From Pseudomonadales bacterium (GTDB lineage: Bacteria > Pseudomonadota > Gammaproteobacteria > Pseudomonadales > Azotimanducaceae): a stretch of 17,108 bases of DNA. Where the stretch lies: positions 1-17,108 of the forward strand of contig JAGWBL010000020.1 of assembly GCA_021295935.1 (NCBI GenBank), given 5' to 3'. Positions within the stretch are counted from its first letter, which is position 1, and the number at the start of each line of letters is the position of its first letter. Under the pieces are notes generated by a model that saw nothing but the letters and a program-made list of their open reading frames with translations, was not told the DNA's origin and did not search any database. Positions 1-7,360 of this stretch are shown here, one piece after another. Made by a program: the position numbers and the translations under genes.

Positions 1-42
1 CAAGCACGAGCTCGCTTCGAGTACTCGAAGAGGCGTTCGTGA
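1..42 (+). CDS. 3' end of an upstream gene (partial, identity uncertain, possibly accA)
   Basis: Frame 1 is open from the window edge and stops at TGA 40-42, giving the tail QARARFEYSKRRS. This stop overlaps the tilS ATG at 42-44 in a TGATG arrangement typical of coupled genes, which favours this frame over frame 2 (stop at 47-49). In Pseudomonas-like genomes accA sits immediately upstream of tilS, so accA is the contextual guess. Thirteen residues are too few to recognise the family. Confidence 0.35.
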   Translation, partial: QARARFEYSKRRS

Positions 43-1316
43 TGTGTGACATCAGTTCCGTCGAGAAGCGCGTAAGGACGGTGGTTGGGCGTTTCCGACG
101 GTTGTTGGTCGCTTACAGCGGAGGTCTGGATTCCTCGGTGCTGCTCTCACTGGCCGCGAGATTCGGTCGGCGCAAGATCACGGCCGTCCACGTCATCCAC
201 GGACTGCATCCTGACTCGGACAGCTGGCAGTCTCACTGCGAGCAACATGCTGAGCGACTGGGAGTGGGGTTCGTCTGCAGAGTCCTCGGGCCGTTGGTCG
301 GAAACGTGGAAATGGCGGCGCGCACGGAACGGTACGAGGCATGGAGTTCCTTGCTGCATCCGGGTGACGGCATTGCCATTGCTCACCACGCTGACGACGT
401 CGACGAGACGCGGATGTGGCAACTGCTCACTGGCCGGGCGGTCGTGGGCGTCCCCAGGGAACGAGAGCTCGGACAGGGCACTCTTGTGCGCCCGTTCCTG
501 GACGCACGACGTGAGACTCTAAGAAGGCACGCCATCAAATCGCGCCTATCGTGGCTGGAGGATCCGAGCAACGAGGACACCACGTTCGATCGAAACTGGA
601 TCCGACGCTGCCTGTTTCCTGAGCTGGATCGTCGGTTTCCGCAGTTCCGCACCTCGCTGGAATCTGTCGCCCCAGAGCCCTTGGTCCCGATGCGACGGGC
701 CCCCATGAGACTTGACAGTCTTTTCTCCGCGAGCGTCGAGGGGTGCCTCAGAGGGATCAGAGGCTGGCTTGCTGCCTATGGTGAAGTCCCCTCGAATGGA
801 ATCGTGCAGGAAGTGCTCGCCCAGGCGCAAGCAGGACCCGATCGAACTCCGGAGATCCGAGTCTCCGATCGTCACTCCGTCTGCAGGTACGGTTCTGCAC
901 TCCATGTGGTTGCTGGATGCGACACACTGTGCGCCTCGAGCGCTTACGTCGGCGAGTCATGCGTGGGCGCTTGCGGTCGGCTCGAATGGGTGGACGCGGA
1001 CTGGGGTTTGCCGAGAGCTGAGGACGTGCTCCTGCGGAGCCGCACAGGCGAAGATCGAGTGCGCTCCCAGGGAGCGACGAAGAGAGTGTCCCGGCTGTTT
1101 CAGGAACATGGAGTCGCCCCTTGGCTCCGAGATCGTTGGCCGGTTGTGGAACTCAGCGGTCGAGTCGCCGCAGTTCCGAACATCGCCGCCGACCCTGCGC
1201 TGCTTCGACCTTCGGGACTGTTGCCTGTCTGGTTTCCGAACGATGGCTTGTGGCAGGGTGACGTGCCGCGCGCGTCCGGGTACTTCGACGGGGCCGTTTC
1301 GGATCTGGCTCAGTGA
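42..1316 (+). CDS. tilS: tRNA(Ile)-lysidine synthase TilS
   Basis: TilS ligates lysine to C34 of tRNA-Ile(CAU) using ATP, switching decoding from AUG to AUA; it is a cytosolic, normally essential enzyme. The N-terminal PP-loop ATPase motif SGGLDSS is at residues 26-32, followed by a HVIHGL segment (~50-55), an AHHADD segment (~114-119) and a LEDPSNEDTTFDRNWIR segment (~172-188), all placed as in the family. The C-terminal TilS domain is visible as KRVSRLFQEHGVAPWLRDRW. The 424-aa length is normal. I chose ATG 42 because the GAAGAGG at 27-33 gives a good ribosome-site spacing of 8; GTG 39 is an in-frame alternative. Some motif positions are unusual: the family HHGL reads IHGL, DDQ reads DDV, and the usual RGSG-type stretch is GRAVVGVP. 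The family assignment is firm. Confidence 0.92.
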   Translation: MCDISSVEKRVRTVVGRFRRLLVAYSGGLDSSVLLSLAARFGRRKITAVHVIHGLHPDSDSWQSHCEQHAERLGVGFVCRVLGPLVGNVEMAARTERYEAWSSLLHPGDGIAIAHHADDVDETRMWQLLTGRAVVGVPRERELGQGTLVRPFLDARRETLRRHAIKSRLSWLEDPSNEDTTFDRNWIRRCLFPELDRRFPQFRTSLESVAPEPLVPMRRAPMRLDSLFSASVEGCLRGIRGWLAAYGEVPSNGIVQEVLAQAQAGPDRTPEIRVSDRHSVCRYGSALHVVAGCDTLCASSAYVGESCVGACGRLEWVDADWGLPRAEDVLLRSRTGEDRVRSQGATKRVSRLFQEHGVAPWLRDRWPVVELSGRVAAVPNIAADPALLRPSGLLPVWFPNDGLWQGDVPRASGYFDGAVSDLAQ

Positions 1317-1558
1317 ACCTGGGTAGCGGCCAATTGGGCGCTACCAGAAGGATTCCCGACACTCCTCGGAGCCGGAGTCTCCGACAGGCAACGAGCGCCG
1401 CGTTCGGCGCAAGCGACGGAATCGGGACGTCAGAGAACCGTGGCTCGCAACGCGGAGCCGGAGAGAATCGAATTGCGATCGAGCGTGCGATTTGTTATTC
1501 TATGCTCCCGTCGGATACGGGCGCGGTACCCGTTCGGCTGGTGTATGAGGAATTTCCG
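1317..1558 (+). other. tilS-pyrG intergenic leader
   Basis: These ~240 bases have no recognised gene. The pyrG reading frame is open right through the stretch back to 1313, but residues upstream of the TTG at 1559 do not resemble CTP synthase. A promoter-like sequence lies at 1473-1501, so this looks like leader DNA for the pyrG operon. Confidence 0.6.
1473..1501 (+). promoter_or_regulatory. putative sigma70-type promoter for the pyrG operon
   Basis: TTGCGA (1473-1478) and TATTCT (1496-1501) are separated by exactly 17 bases; each matches its consensus hexamer at 4 of 6 positions. Transcription would begin near 1508, downstream of the in-frame ATG at 1502, which supports use of the TTG at 1559 as the pyrG start. 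Confidence 0.45.
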
Positions 1559-3220
1559 TTGACTCGCTTCGTATTTGTGACCGGCGGAGTGGTTTCCTCG
1601 GTTGGCAAGGGCGTCGTGAGTTCTGCGCTGGCCGCCATTCTCGAAGCGCGTGGTCTGCGGGTCACGATCCTGAAGATGGATCCCTACATCAACGTTGATC
1701 CGGGCACCATGAGCCCCTACCAGCACGGCGAGGTGTTCGTGACGGAGGACGGCGCGGAAACAGACCTGGATCTCGGCCATTACGAACGGTTCCTTCGCGG
1801 TCGGATGAGTCGACACAACAACTTCACGACAGGCAGCGTGTATGCCGAGGTCATTAGGCGCGAACGTCGGGGCGATTACTTGGGAGCCACCGTGCAGGTC
1901 ATCCCGCACGTCACCGATGAGATCAAGCGCCGAATGCGGGAAGTCGCGGACGGTCAGGATGTTCTCGTGGTGGAGACTGGCGGGACCGTTGGTGACATCG
2001 AGTCGCAGCCTTTCCTGGAGGCAATCCGTCAAGTCAGGCTGGAGGTGGGGCGTCACAATTCGCTGTCCATTCACGTCACGTTGGTTCCTTTCGTCGCGTC
2101 TTCGGGTGAAACGAAGACCAAGCCGACCCAGCACTCGGTCAAGGAGCTTAGATCTGTCGGTCTGCATCCGGACATACTGATTTGCCGTTGCGAGGACCGA
2201 GCGCTTCCGGACGATGCCCGGGCGAAGATTGGCCTATTCGCGAACGTGGAGGAGGAAGCGGTCATCGCATTGCAGAACGCGCAGTCGATCTACGAGATCC
2301 CGTTGATCCTCAACGAACAGGGATTGGATGACCTGGTGGTCGAGAAACTCAATCTCAGCTGCTGCCCTGCGGACCTTGAAGGCTGGACTCGCGTGTGCCA
2401 TGCACTCCAGCATCCTGACCAAGAGACTCGCATTGCTGTCGTCGGCAAGTACCTGGATCTGAAGGATGCTTACAAGTCCTTGAACGAGGCGATATGCCAT
2501 GCAGGCATTGAGACTCGAACGTCCATCGAGATCGAGTACGTCGACGCCGAGCGGCTGGAAACCGATGGCCCGAGCGTGCTGGACCAGGTTCACGGCGTGC
2601 TGGTTCCCGGCGGGTTCGGCGAGCGAGGGATCTCAGGAAAGGTGGAGGCGGCGCGCTTCGCGCGCGAAAACAACGTGCCGTACCTGGGCATATGTCTGGG
2701 CATGCAGGCGGCGGTCATCGTGTTCGCGCGAAGCGTCGCGGGATTGGAGAATGCCGACTCCACCGAGTTCGACCAAGCAACGAAGCACCCGGTGATAGCG
2801 CTGATCACCGAGTGGCAGGACCTGGGTGGCGAAACGGTGGTTCGGGACAGCAACGAGGACTTGGGAGGCACCATGCGACTTGGCGCCCAAGCATGCCGGC
2901 TGCAGCCAGGGTCGCTCGCTAAGGAGTTGTACGGTTCGGAAGCGGTGCTCGAACGACATCGGCATCGGTACGAGGTCAACAATCGATACGTGGAAAGACT
3001 CGAACGCACCGGCATGAGAGTGGCGGGCAGGAGCCACGACGAGAACCTCGTGGAAATCGTCGAGATTCCTTCGCACCGTTGGTTCGTGGCTTGTCAGTTC
3101 CATCCCGAATTCACCTCGGCGCCGGTGAAGGCGCATCCGCTGTTCCGCGGATTCGTGAGCGCGGCAGTGACGTACGCGAGTTCGCGTTCGCCGGCCGAAC
3201 TGATCCAAATGGCGATTTAG
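1559..3220 (+). CDS. pyrG: CTP synthase PyrG
   Basis: PyrG converts UTP to CTP with ATP and glutamine, the last step of de novo CTP synthesis. The N-terminal synthetase domain opens with FVFVTGGVVSSVGKGVVSS (P-loop), followed by KMDPYINVDPGTMSPYQHGE and the GAETDLDLGHYERF stretch. The C-terminal class I glutamine amidotransferase domain carries the nucleophile in GICLGMQ (Cys379 from the chosen start) and CQFHPEF (His515, Glu517), the same numbering as in E. coli. Length is 553 aa against a usual ~545. Start: TTG 1559, preceded by GAGG at 1547-1550 with a spacing of 8; the frame is open further upstream, but that part has no family similarity. The stop is 3 bases before kdsA, so the two are likely co-transcribed. 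Confidence 0.97.
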   Translation: MTRFVFVTGGVVSSVGKGVVSSALAAILEARGLRVTILKMDPYINVDPGTMSPYQHGEVFVTEDGAETDLDLGHYERFLRGRMSRHNNFTTGSVYAEVIRRERRGDYLGATVQVIPHVTDEIKRRMREVADGQDVLVVETGGTVGDIESQPFLEAIRQVRLEVGRHNSLSIHVTLVPFVASSGETKTKPTQHSVKELRSVGLHPDILICRCEDRALPDDARAKIGLFANVEEEAVIALQNAQSIYEIPLILNEQGLDDLVVEKLNLSCCPADLEGWTRVCHALQHPDQETRIAVVGKYLDLKDAYKSLNEAICHAGIETRTSIEIEYVDAERLETDGPSVLDQVHGVLVPGGFGERGISGKVEAARFARENNVPYLGICLGMQAAVIVFARSVAGLENADSTEFDQATKHPVIALITEWQDLGGETVVRDSNEDLGGTMRLGAQACRLQPGSLAKELYGSEAVLERHRHRYEVNNRYVERLERTGMRVAGRSHDENLVEIVEIPSHRWFVACQFHPEFTSAPVKAHPLFRGFVSAAVTYASSRSPAELIQMAI

Positions 3221-3223
3221 CCC

Positions 3224-4060
3224 ATGGAACTGTTCGACGTGCCGATCGGCAATGACCGGCGACTGTTTCTGATTTCGGGGCCATGCGTCATCGAAGACGA
3301 AGCTCTTGCCATGGAAACGGCGGGAACGCTTAGCGAGATCGCCCAGGATCTTGGCATCCTCTACATCTTCAAGAGTTCATTCGACAAGGCCAACCGTTCG
3401 TCACTTCAGAGTTTCCGCGGGAGGGGGCTCGACTACGGCCTTCAGATTCTTCAGAAGGTGAAGGACGACGTTGGCGTTCCCGTGCTGACCGATGTCCACG
3501 AGTTCACCCCCATCGACGAGGTTGCCAGTGTCGTCTCGGTGCTTCAGACGCCCGCGTTCCTGTGCCGCCAGACCGACTACATCGTGAAGGTCTGCTCGGC
3601 CGGGCTTCCTGTCAATATCAAGAAGGGACAGTTCCTCGCGCCGTGGGACATGCATCACGTGGTGGCGAAGGCGAAATCCACGGGGAATGAGCGAATCCTC
3701 GTTTGCGAACGGGGAGCCAGTTTCGGGTACAACAACTTGGTCTCGGACATGCGTTCGCTGCCAGTGCTTCGGGACACCGGCTGTCCTGTCGTGTACGACG
3801 CGACGCACTCCGTCCAGATGCCGGGAGGCAAGGGATCCGTGTCCGGTGGTCAGCGGGAGATGGTTCCGCCGTTGGCCAGGGCGGCCGTCGCCGTCGGCAT
3901 TGCAGGACTGTTCGCCGAGGGCCATGCGAGGCCCGACGAGGCCAGGTCCGACGGCCCGAATTCTTGGCCGCTGCATCTGATGCGGCCGTTGTTGGAATCG
4001 CTGCTCGAGATCGATGACGTTGTGAAGGGTCGGGACTGCTTGGAGAGGCTCGCGCCATGA
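3224..4060 (+). CDS. kdsA: 3-deoxy-8-phosphooctulonate (Kdo-8-P) synthase KdsA
   Basis: KdsA condenses phosphoenolpyruvate with arabinose-5-phosphate to Kdo-8-phosphate, the first committed step of Kdo supply for LPS. Diagnostic stretches: FKSSFDKANRSS (~49-60), KKGQFLAPWDM (~133-143), FGYNNLVSDMRSLP (~167-180), DATHSVQMPGG (~192-202) and SDGPNSWPL (~242-250). The N-terminus reads GPCVIE, with Cys21 where metal-independent enzymes such as E. coli's have Asn. The other three metal ligands of the metal-dependent class also look present (His195, Glu232, Asp243), so this is probably a metal-dependent KdsA. Full length at 278 aa. It begins 3 bases after pyrG, and its TGA overlaps the eno ATG (ATGA 4057-4060). 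Confidence 0.96.
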   Translation: MELFDVPIGNDRRLFLISGPCVIEDEALAMETAGTLSEIAQDLGILYIFKSSFDKANRSSLQSFRGRGLDYGLQILQKVKDDVGVPVLTDVHEFTPIDEVASVVSVLQTPAFLCRQTDYIVKVCSAGLPVNIKKGQFLAPWDMHHVVAKAKSTGNERILVCERGASFGYNNLVSDMRSLPVLRDTGCPVVYDATHSVQMPGGKGSVSGGQREMVPPLARAAVAVGIAGLFAEGHARPDEARSDGPNSWPLHLMRPLLESLLEIDDVVKGRDCLERLAP

Positions 4061-5358
4061 CCAGCATTCGCGACGTGTCCGCCATGGAGATTCTCGATTC
4101 CCGAGGGAACCCCACCATCGAGGCGTCGGTCCAGTTGGACGACGGCGCAGTCGGTCGCGGCATGGTTCCGTCGGGCGCATCGGTGGGCGCGGGAGAAGCG
4201 CTCGAGTTGCGCGACGGAGATCCCGGACGCTATCTCAAGAAGGGCGTGTTGAGGGCGGTCGAGTCCGTGTGCACCGAGATTGCTCCACGACTCCGGGAAA
4301 TGGACGCCAGCGATCAGCGTTCCGTAGATGACGCGCTCCGGGAGCTTGACGGAACGGCGAACAAGGTACGATTGGGCGCCAATGCCATGCTCGGCGTGTC
4401 CCTTGCGACCGCGAGGGCCGTGGCGTTCTCACGGGGCGCTCCGCTCTACAGGTATCTTGCGGAGCTTGCGGGATCGGCAGAGCCCCGGCTTCCCGTGCCC
4501 ATGCTGAACATCCTGAATGGAGGCGTCCACGCCGACAACAACGTGGACGTCCAGGAGTTCATGGTCGTTCCGCTCCGTGGGGGAACGTTCGAGGAGGGCC
4601 TTCGGGTCGGAGTTGAGGTGTTTCACGCGCTGAAGGCGGAGCTTCTGCACAGGGGGCTCTCGACCGGTGTTGGGGACGAGGGCGGATTCGCACCCGACCT
4701 GCCTTCGGACGAACACGCGTTGGAGTTGCTCTTGCAGGCCATCGAACGGGCTGGCTTGCAACCGGCGAAGGATGTCGCGCTCGCGGTGGATGTCGCGGCG
4801 TCGGAGCTCTACCGGTCGGACAGCTACACGTTGCGTAGCGGCAGGACGTTTTCGGGAACGGAGTTCGGCGACTATCTGCGGGACCTTTGCGACCGCTTCC
4901 CGATCGTCTCCATCGAAGACGGCATGGCGGAGACGGACTGGGAATCCTGGATACGGCACACACGCCAGCTCGGCGGCCGCATCCAGCTTGTGGGAGATGA
5001 CGTCTTCGTCACGCATCCGGATCGGCTGCGCAAGGGTGTCGAACAGGGAGTCGCGAACGCGATCTTGATCAAGCTGAACCAGATAGGCACTCTGACCGAG
5101 ACCCTGGACGTGGTTCGGCTTGCACAGGAGCGTGGCTATGCCACGGTGATTTCGCATCGTTCCGGAGAAACCGAGGACACGACCATCGCTGATCTTGCCG
5201 TAGCCACCGGGTCGGGTCAAATCAAGACCGGGTCGGCGAGCCGTTCGGAGCGGGTCGCAAAGTACAACCGCCTGCTCCGCATCAGCCGAATGGAGCCGGC
5301 TCTGCCGTACCTCGGCGGGGCCGAATTTCGTCACATGGCCATGGGGAGAGCAGCATGA
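4057..5358 (+). CDS. eno: Enolase
   Basis: Enolase interconverts 2-phosphoglycerate and phosphoenolpyruvate in glycolysis and is also part of the RNA degradosome in some proteobacteria. Its product feeds the neighbouring KdsA reaction. Catalytic features are intact: GVHADNN with His158, GDEGGFAPD with Glu208, Mg ligands Asp245 (AVDVAASE), Glu287 (SIEDGM) and Asp314 (GDD), catalytic Lys339 (ILIKLNQIGTLTET), and HRSGETED (367-374). Length of 433 aa is typical. The substrate-covering loop reads SGASVG where nearly all enolases have SGASTG. The gene overlaps kdsA upstream and ftsB downstream by 4 bases each (ATGA), indicating one translationally coupled operon. Confidence 0.98.
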   Translation: MTSIRDVSAMEILDSRGNPTIEASVQLDDGAVGRGMVPSGASVGAGEALELRDGDPGRYLKKGVLRAVESVCTEIAPRLREMDASDQRSVDDALRELDGTANKVRLGANAMLGVSLATARAVAFSRGAPLYRYLAELAGSAEPRLPVPMLNILNGGVHADNNVDVQEFMVVPLRGGTFEEGLRVGVEVFHALKAELLHRGLSTGVGDEGGFAPDLPSDEHALELLLQAIERAGLQPAKDVALAVDVAASELYRSDSYTLRSGRTFSGTEFGDYLRDLCDRFPIVSIEDGMAETDWESWIRHTRQLGGRIQLVGDDVFVTHPDRLRKGVEQGVANAILIKLNQIGTLTETLDVVRLAQERGYATVISHRSGETEDTTIADLAVATGSGQIKTGSASRSERVAKYNRLLRISRMEPALPYLGGAEFRHMAMGRAA

Positions 5359-5639
5359 AGACCTTGGTAGTTTGCATCCTGGCGGTGTTGGTGGCGCTGC
5401 AATACTCGTACTGGACGGGTCGAAGCGGTCACTTCGCGGTGCAGGAACTTCGAGTCCAGATCCAGGCGGAAGAGGAGTACAACAGCAGGTTGCACGAGAG
5501 AAACGATCGCTTGCGCCGCCAGGTCATGGCTTTGCGACAGGGGACAGAACCGGTAGAGGCTCTCGCCCGCAGGGAACTCGGCATGATCAAGCGGGGTGAG
5601 GATTTCTACGTTGTCGTCAACCCAGGCGTGGCCCCCTGA
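5355..5639 (+). CDS. ftsB: Cell division protein FtsB (DivIC/septum formation initiator family)
   Basis: FtsB forms a bitopic coiled-coil complex with FtsL and FtsQ at the division site. The 94-aa protein has one N-terminal transmembrane helix (~4-20), then the YWTGRSGH element, a heptad-like charged helix (~30-63) containing the NDRLRRQV stretch, and the conserved end EALARRELGMIKRGEDFY. Position directly after eno is the normal gammaproteobacterial location. The start overlaps the eno stop (ATGA). The usual next genes, ispD and ispF, are missing; truD coding sequence follows at once. Confidence 0.9.
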   Translation: MKTLVVCILAVLVALQYSYWTGRSGHFAVQELRVQIQAEEEYNSRLHERNDRLRRQVMALRQGTEPVEALARRELGMIKRGEDFYVVVNPGVAP

Positions 5640-6565
5640 GTGGGTTCGCGCTCGCGGAGCGGCGATCGGGACGGGCGTGCTTCGAAGGAGTCCTCAGGAC
5701 TTTCGTGTTCACGAGCTGTTCGAGACGCCGCTTGCCGGCGAAGGTGAGCACCTCTACCTCCTGACCGAAAAGGTGGAAATCACGACTGTTGCCGCACAGT
5801 CTCTGCTGGCCCGTGCGTTCGGAGTTTCACGGGTGGATGTCTCCTTCGCGGGCATGAAGGACCGCTGTGCGGTGACGCGCCAATGGTTCAGCGTGCGCAC
5901 GCCTCTCAGCGAGCCCCGGCTTGCAGTGGACGGTCTCGCCATCTTGCGCAGCTGCCGTCACAGGAAGAAATTGAGGCGCGGCGATCACGCGGGCAACCGG
6001 TTCGAGATCGTCATCCGAGAGTTTCGTGGCTCCTTTCGGGAATTTCGGGACGGATTCGGCCGGGCGCACTTCCCGAACTACTTCGGACCTCAGAGATTCG
6101 GACGGAATGCGAACAACATTTCTGCGGCGTTGGACTGGGCGCGCAAGGGACAGCCGCCAACGCGCCGATTTGCTCGCTCGCTGCACATCTCCACGTTGCG
6201 GAGTCTGATGTTCAACGACCTGCTGGCAAACCGGGTAGACGCAGGTCACTGGAACACCCCACAGCGGGGAGACGCACTGGTGGACGGGGTGCCGACAGGT
6301 CCGCTTTGGGGTCGCGGAAGGCCGCCCACTCGCGGTACGCCCCGAGACTGCGAAGATGCCGTGGCAGCCCGGCATTGGATTGAGGCAGGAGCGACGCGTT
6401 CTCGGTTGCATTCCCGAGGAAGTAGATCTGGATGCGCAGGGGGATGATCTTCAATTGAACTTTTCGCTTCCCGCCGGAACCTACGCCACCTCGGCGATTC
6501 GGGAGTGGATCGATTACTCGGAGACGCAGCATTGCACTCGAGTGCGTTGCGGGGTGTCGGGATGA
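5596..6565 (+). pseudogene. truD: truD (tRNA pseudouridine-13 synthase), disrupted by deletions and a frameshift
   Basis: Intact TruD makes pseudouridine at tRNA position 13. Frame 1 from GTG 5596 (alternative TTG 5611) contains good family sequence: GVLRRSPQDFRVHE, then FAGMKDRCAVTRQWFS with catalytic Asp89, and HFPNYFGPQRFGRN (~158-171). Two lesions follow. First, GDAL (~225-228) runs almost directly into PTGPLWGRG (~233-241), skipping roughly 25 residues other TruDs have there. Second, near 6364-6385 the frame changes from 1 to 2: frame 1 degenerates after EDAVAARHW and ends at 6447, while frame 2 supplies the expected LRQERR (from 6380) and LNFSLPAGTYATSAIREWI, ending at TGA 6563-6565. 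The junction is ~29 bases shorter than family alignments would predict. The old stop still overlaps the pcm ATG. A sequencing error could explain the frameshift but not the first deletion. Deletion sizes are estimates from memory of the family. Confidence 0.8.
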
Positions 6566-7197
6566 CTTCGGCCCGCACGAGAGAGCGAATGGTCGCGACG
6601 GTACGGGACTGCGGCATCCATGAGAAACGCGTCCTGAACGCGTTGCGCGCCATCCCGCGCCATCTGATCGTGGAAGAGGCGCTGGCCCACCGGGCCTACG
6701 AGAATCGACCTCTATCCATCGGATACGGACAGACCATCTCCCAGCCCTTCATCGTTGCGTTGATGTCGCAGGCAGCAATGGAGATTGAACCGAAGTCCGT
6801 GCTGGAGATAGGCACCGGATCCGGCTACCAGGCGGCGGTGCTGTCCATGCTCGTCGATTCGGTTTACTCGGTTGAGCGGATCGAACCCCTCGAGCGCAGG
6901 ACTAGAGCGCTGTTCGCGGAACTTGGCGTAGAAAACGTCCGGCAGAAACTCGATGACGGGCATGAGGGTTGGGAGGAGCACGCTCCATACGACGCCATCG
7001 TCGTCACTGCGGCTGCCGCATCCGTGCCGCAGGCCCTGAAGGAGCAATTGAGGGACGGAGGCAGAATGGTGATCCCGGTGGCCGGTTCCTCGATCTCGCA
7101 GGACCTCTTGGTTGTGGACCGAAGAGGCAGGCGTTGGCACACGCGGCATGTTGCGGATGTGGTGTTCGTGCCGATGCGAGAGGGTGTGCAGGCGTGA
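6562..7197 (+). CDS. pcm: Protein-L-isoaspartate O-methyltransferase
   Basis: Pcm uses S-adenosylmethionine to methylate isoaspartyl residues in damaged cytosolic proteins, starting their repair. Hallmarks are the substrate loop GYGQTISQP (~54-62, with the conserved Ser60), SAM motif I VLEIGTGSGYQ (80-90), acidic VERIEPLE (~104-111), a DDG at 131-133, YDAIVVTAA (143-151) and DGGRMVIPVA (165-174). Length is 211 aa, as usual. I chose ATG 6562 because it overlaps the ancestral truD stop (ATGA) and begins at the normal family N-terminus; the frame is open further upstream only by chance. surE, which normally lies between truD and pcm, is absent. Confidence 0.94.
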   Translation: MTSARTRERMVATVRDCGIHEKRVLNALRAIPRHLIVEEALAHRAYENRPLSIGYGQTISQPFIVALMSQAAMEIEPKSVLEIGTGSGYQAAVLSMLVDSVYSVERIEPLERRTRALFAELGVENVRQKLDDGHEGWEEHAPYDAIVVTAAAASVPQALKEQLRDGGRMVIPVAGSSISQDLLVVDRRGRRWHTRHVADVVFVPMREGVQA

Positions 7198-7360
7198 ACG
7201 GTCGAACGGAGCAACGGCACTCACGCCGCGCCGTGCTCGAGGCGGATCAAGAGTGCGAAGCGAAAACGAACCAGATTCCGAGCGAAGCGACGGTCCTGAT
7301 CCTAACATTGAACAGTGCAAGCATGGATGGCTTGCACGGACCAACTTGGAAAGGAATGCG

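Noticed and set aside
1430..2167. 245-aa minus-strand ORF over the start of pyrG
   Set aside because: Shadow of the highly conserved CTP synthase reading frame.
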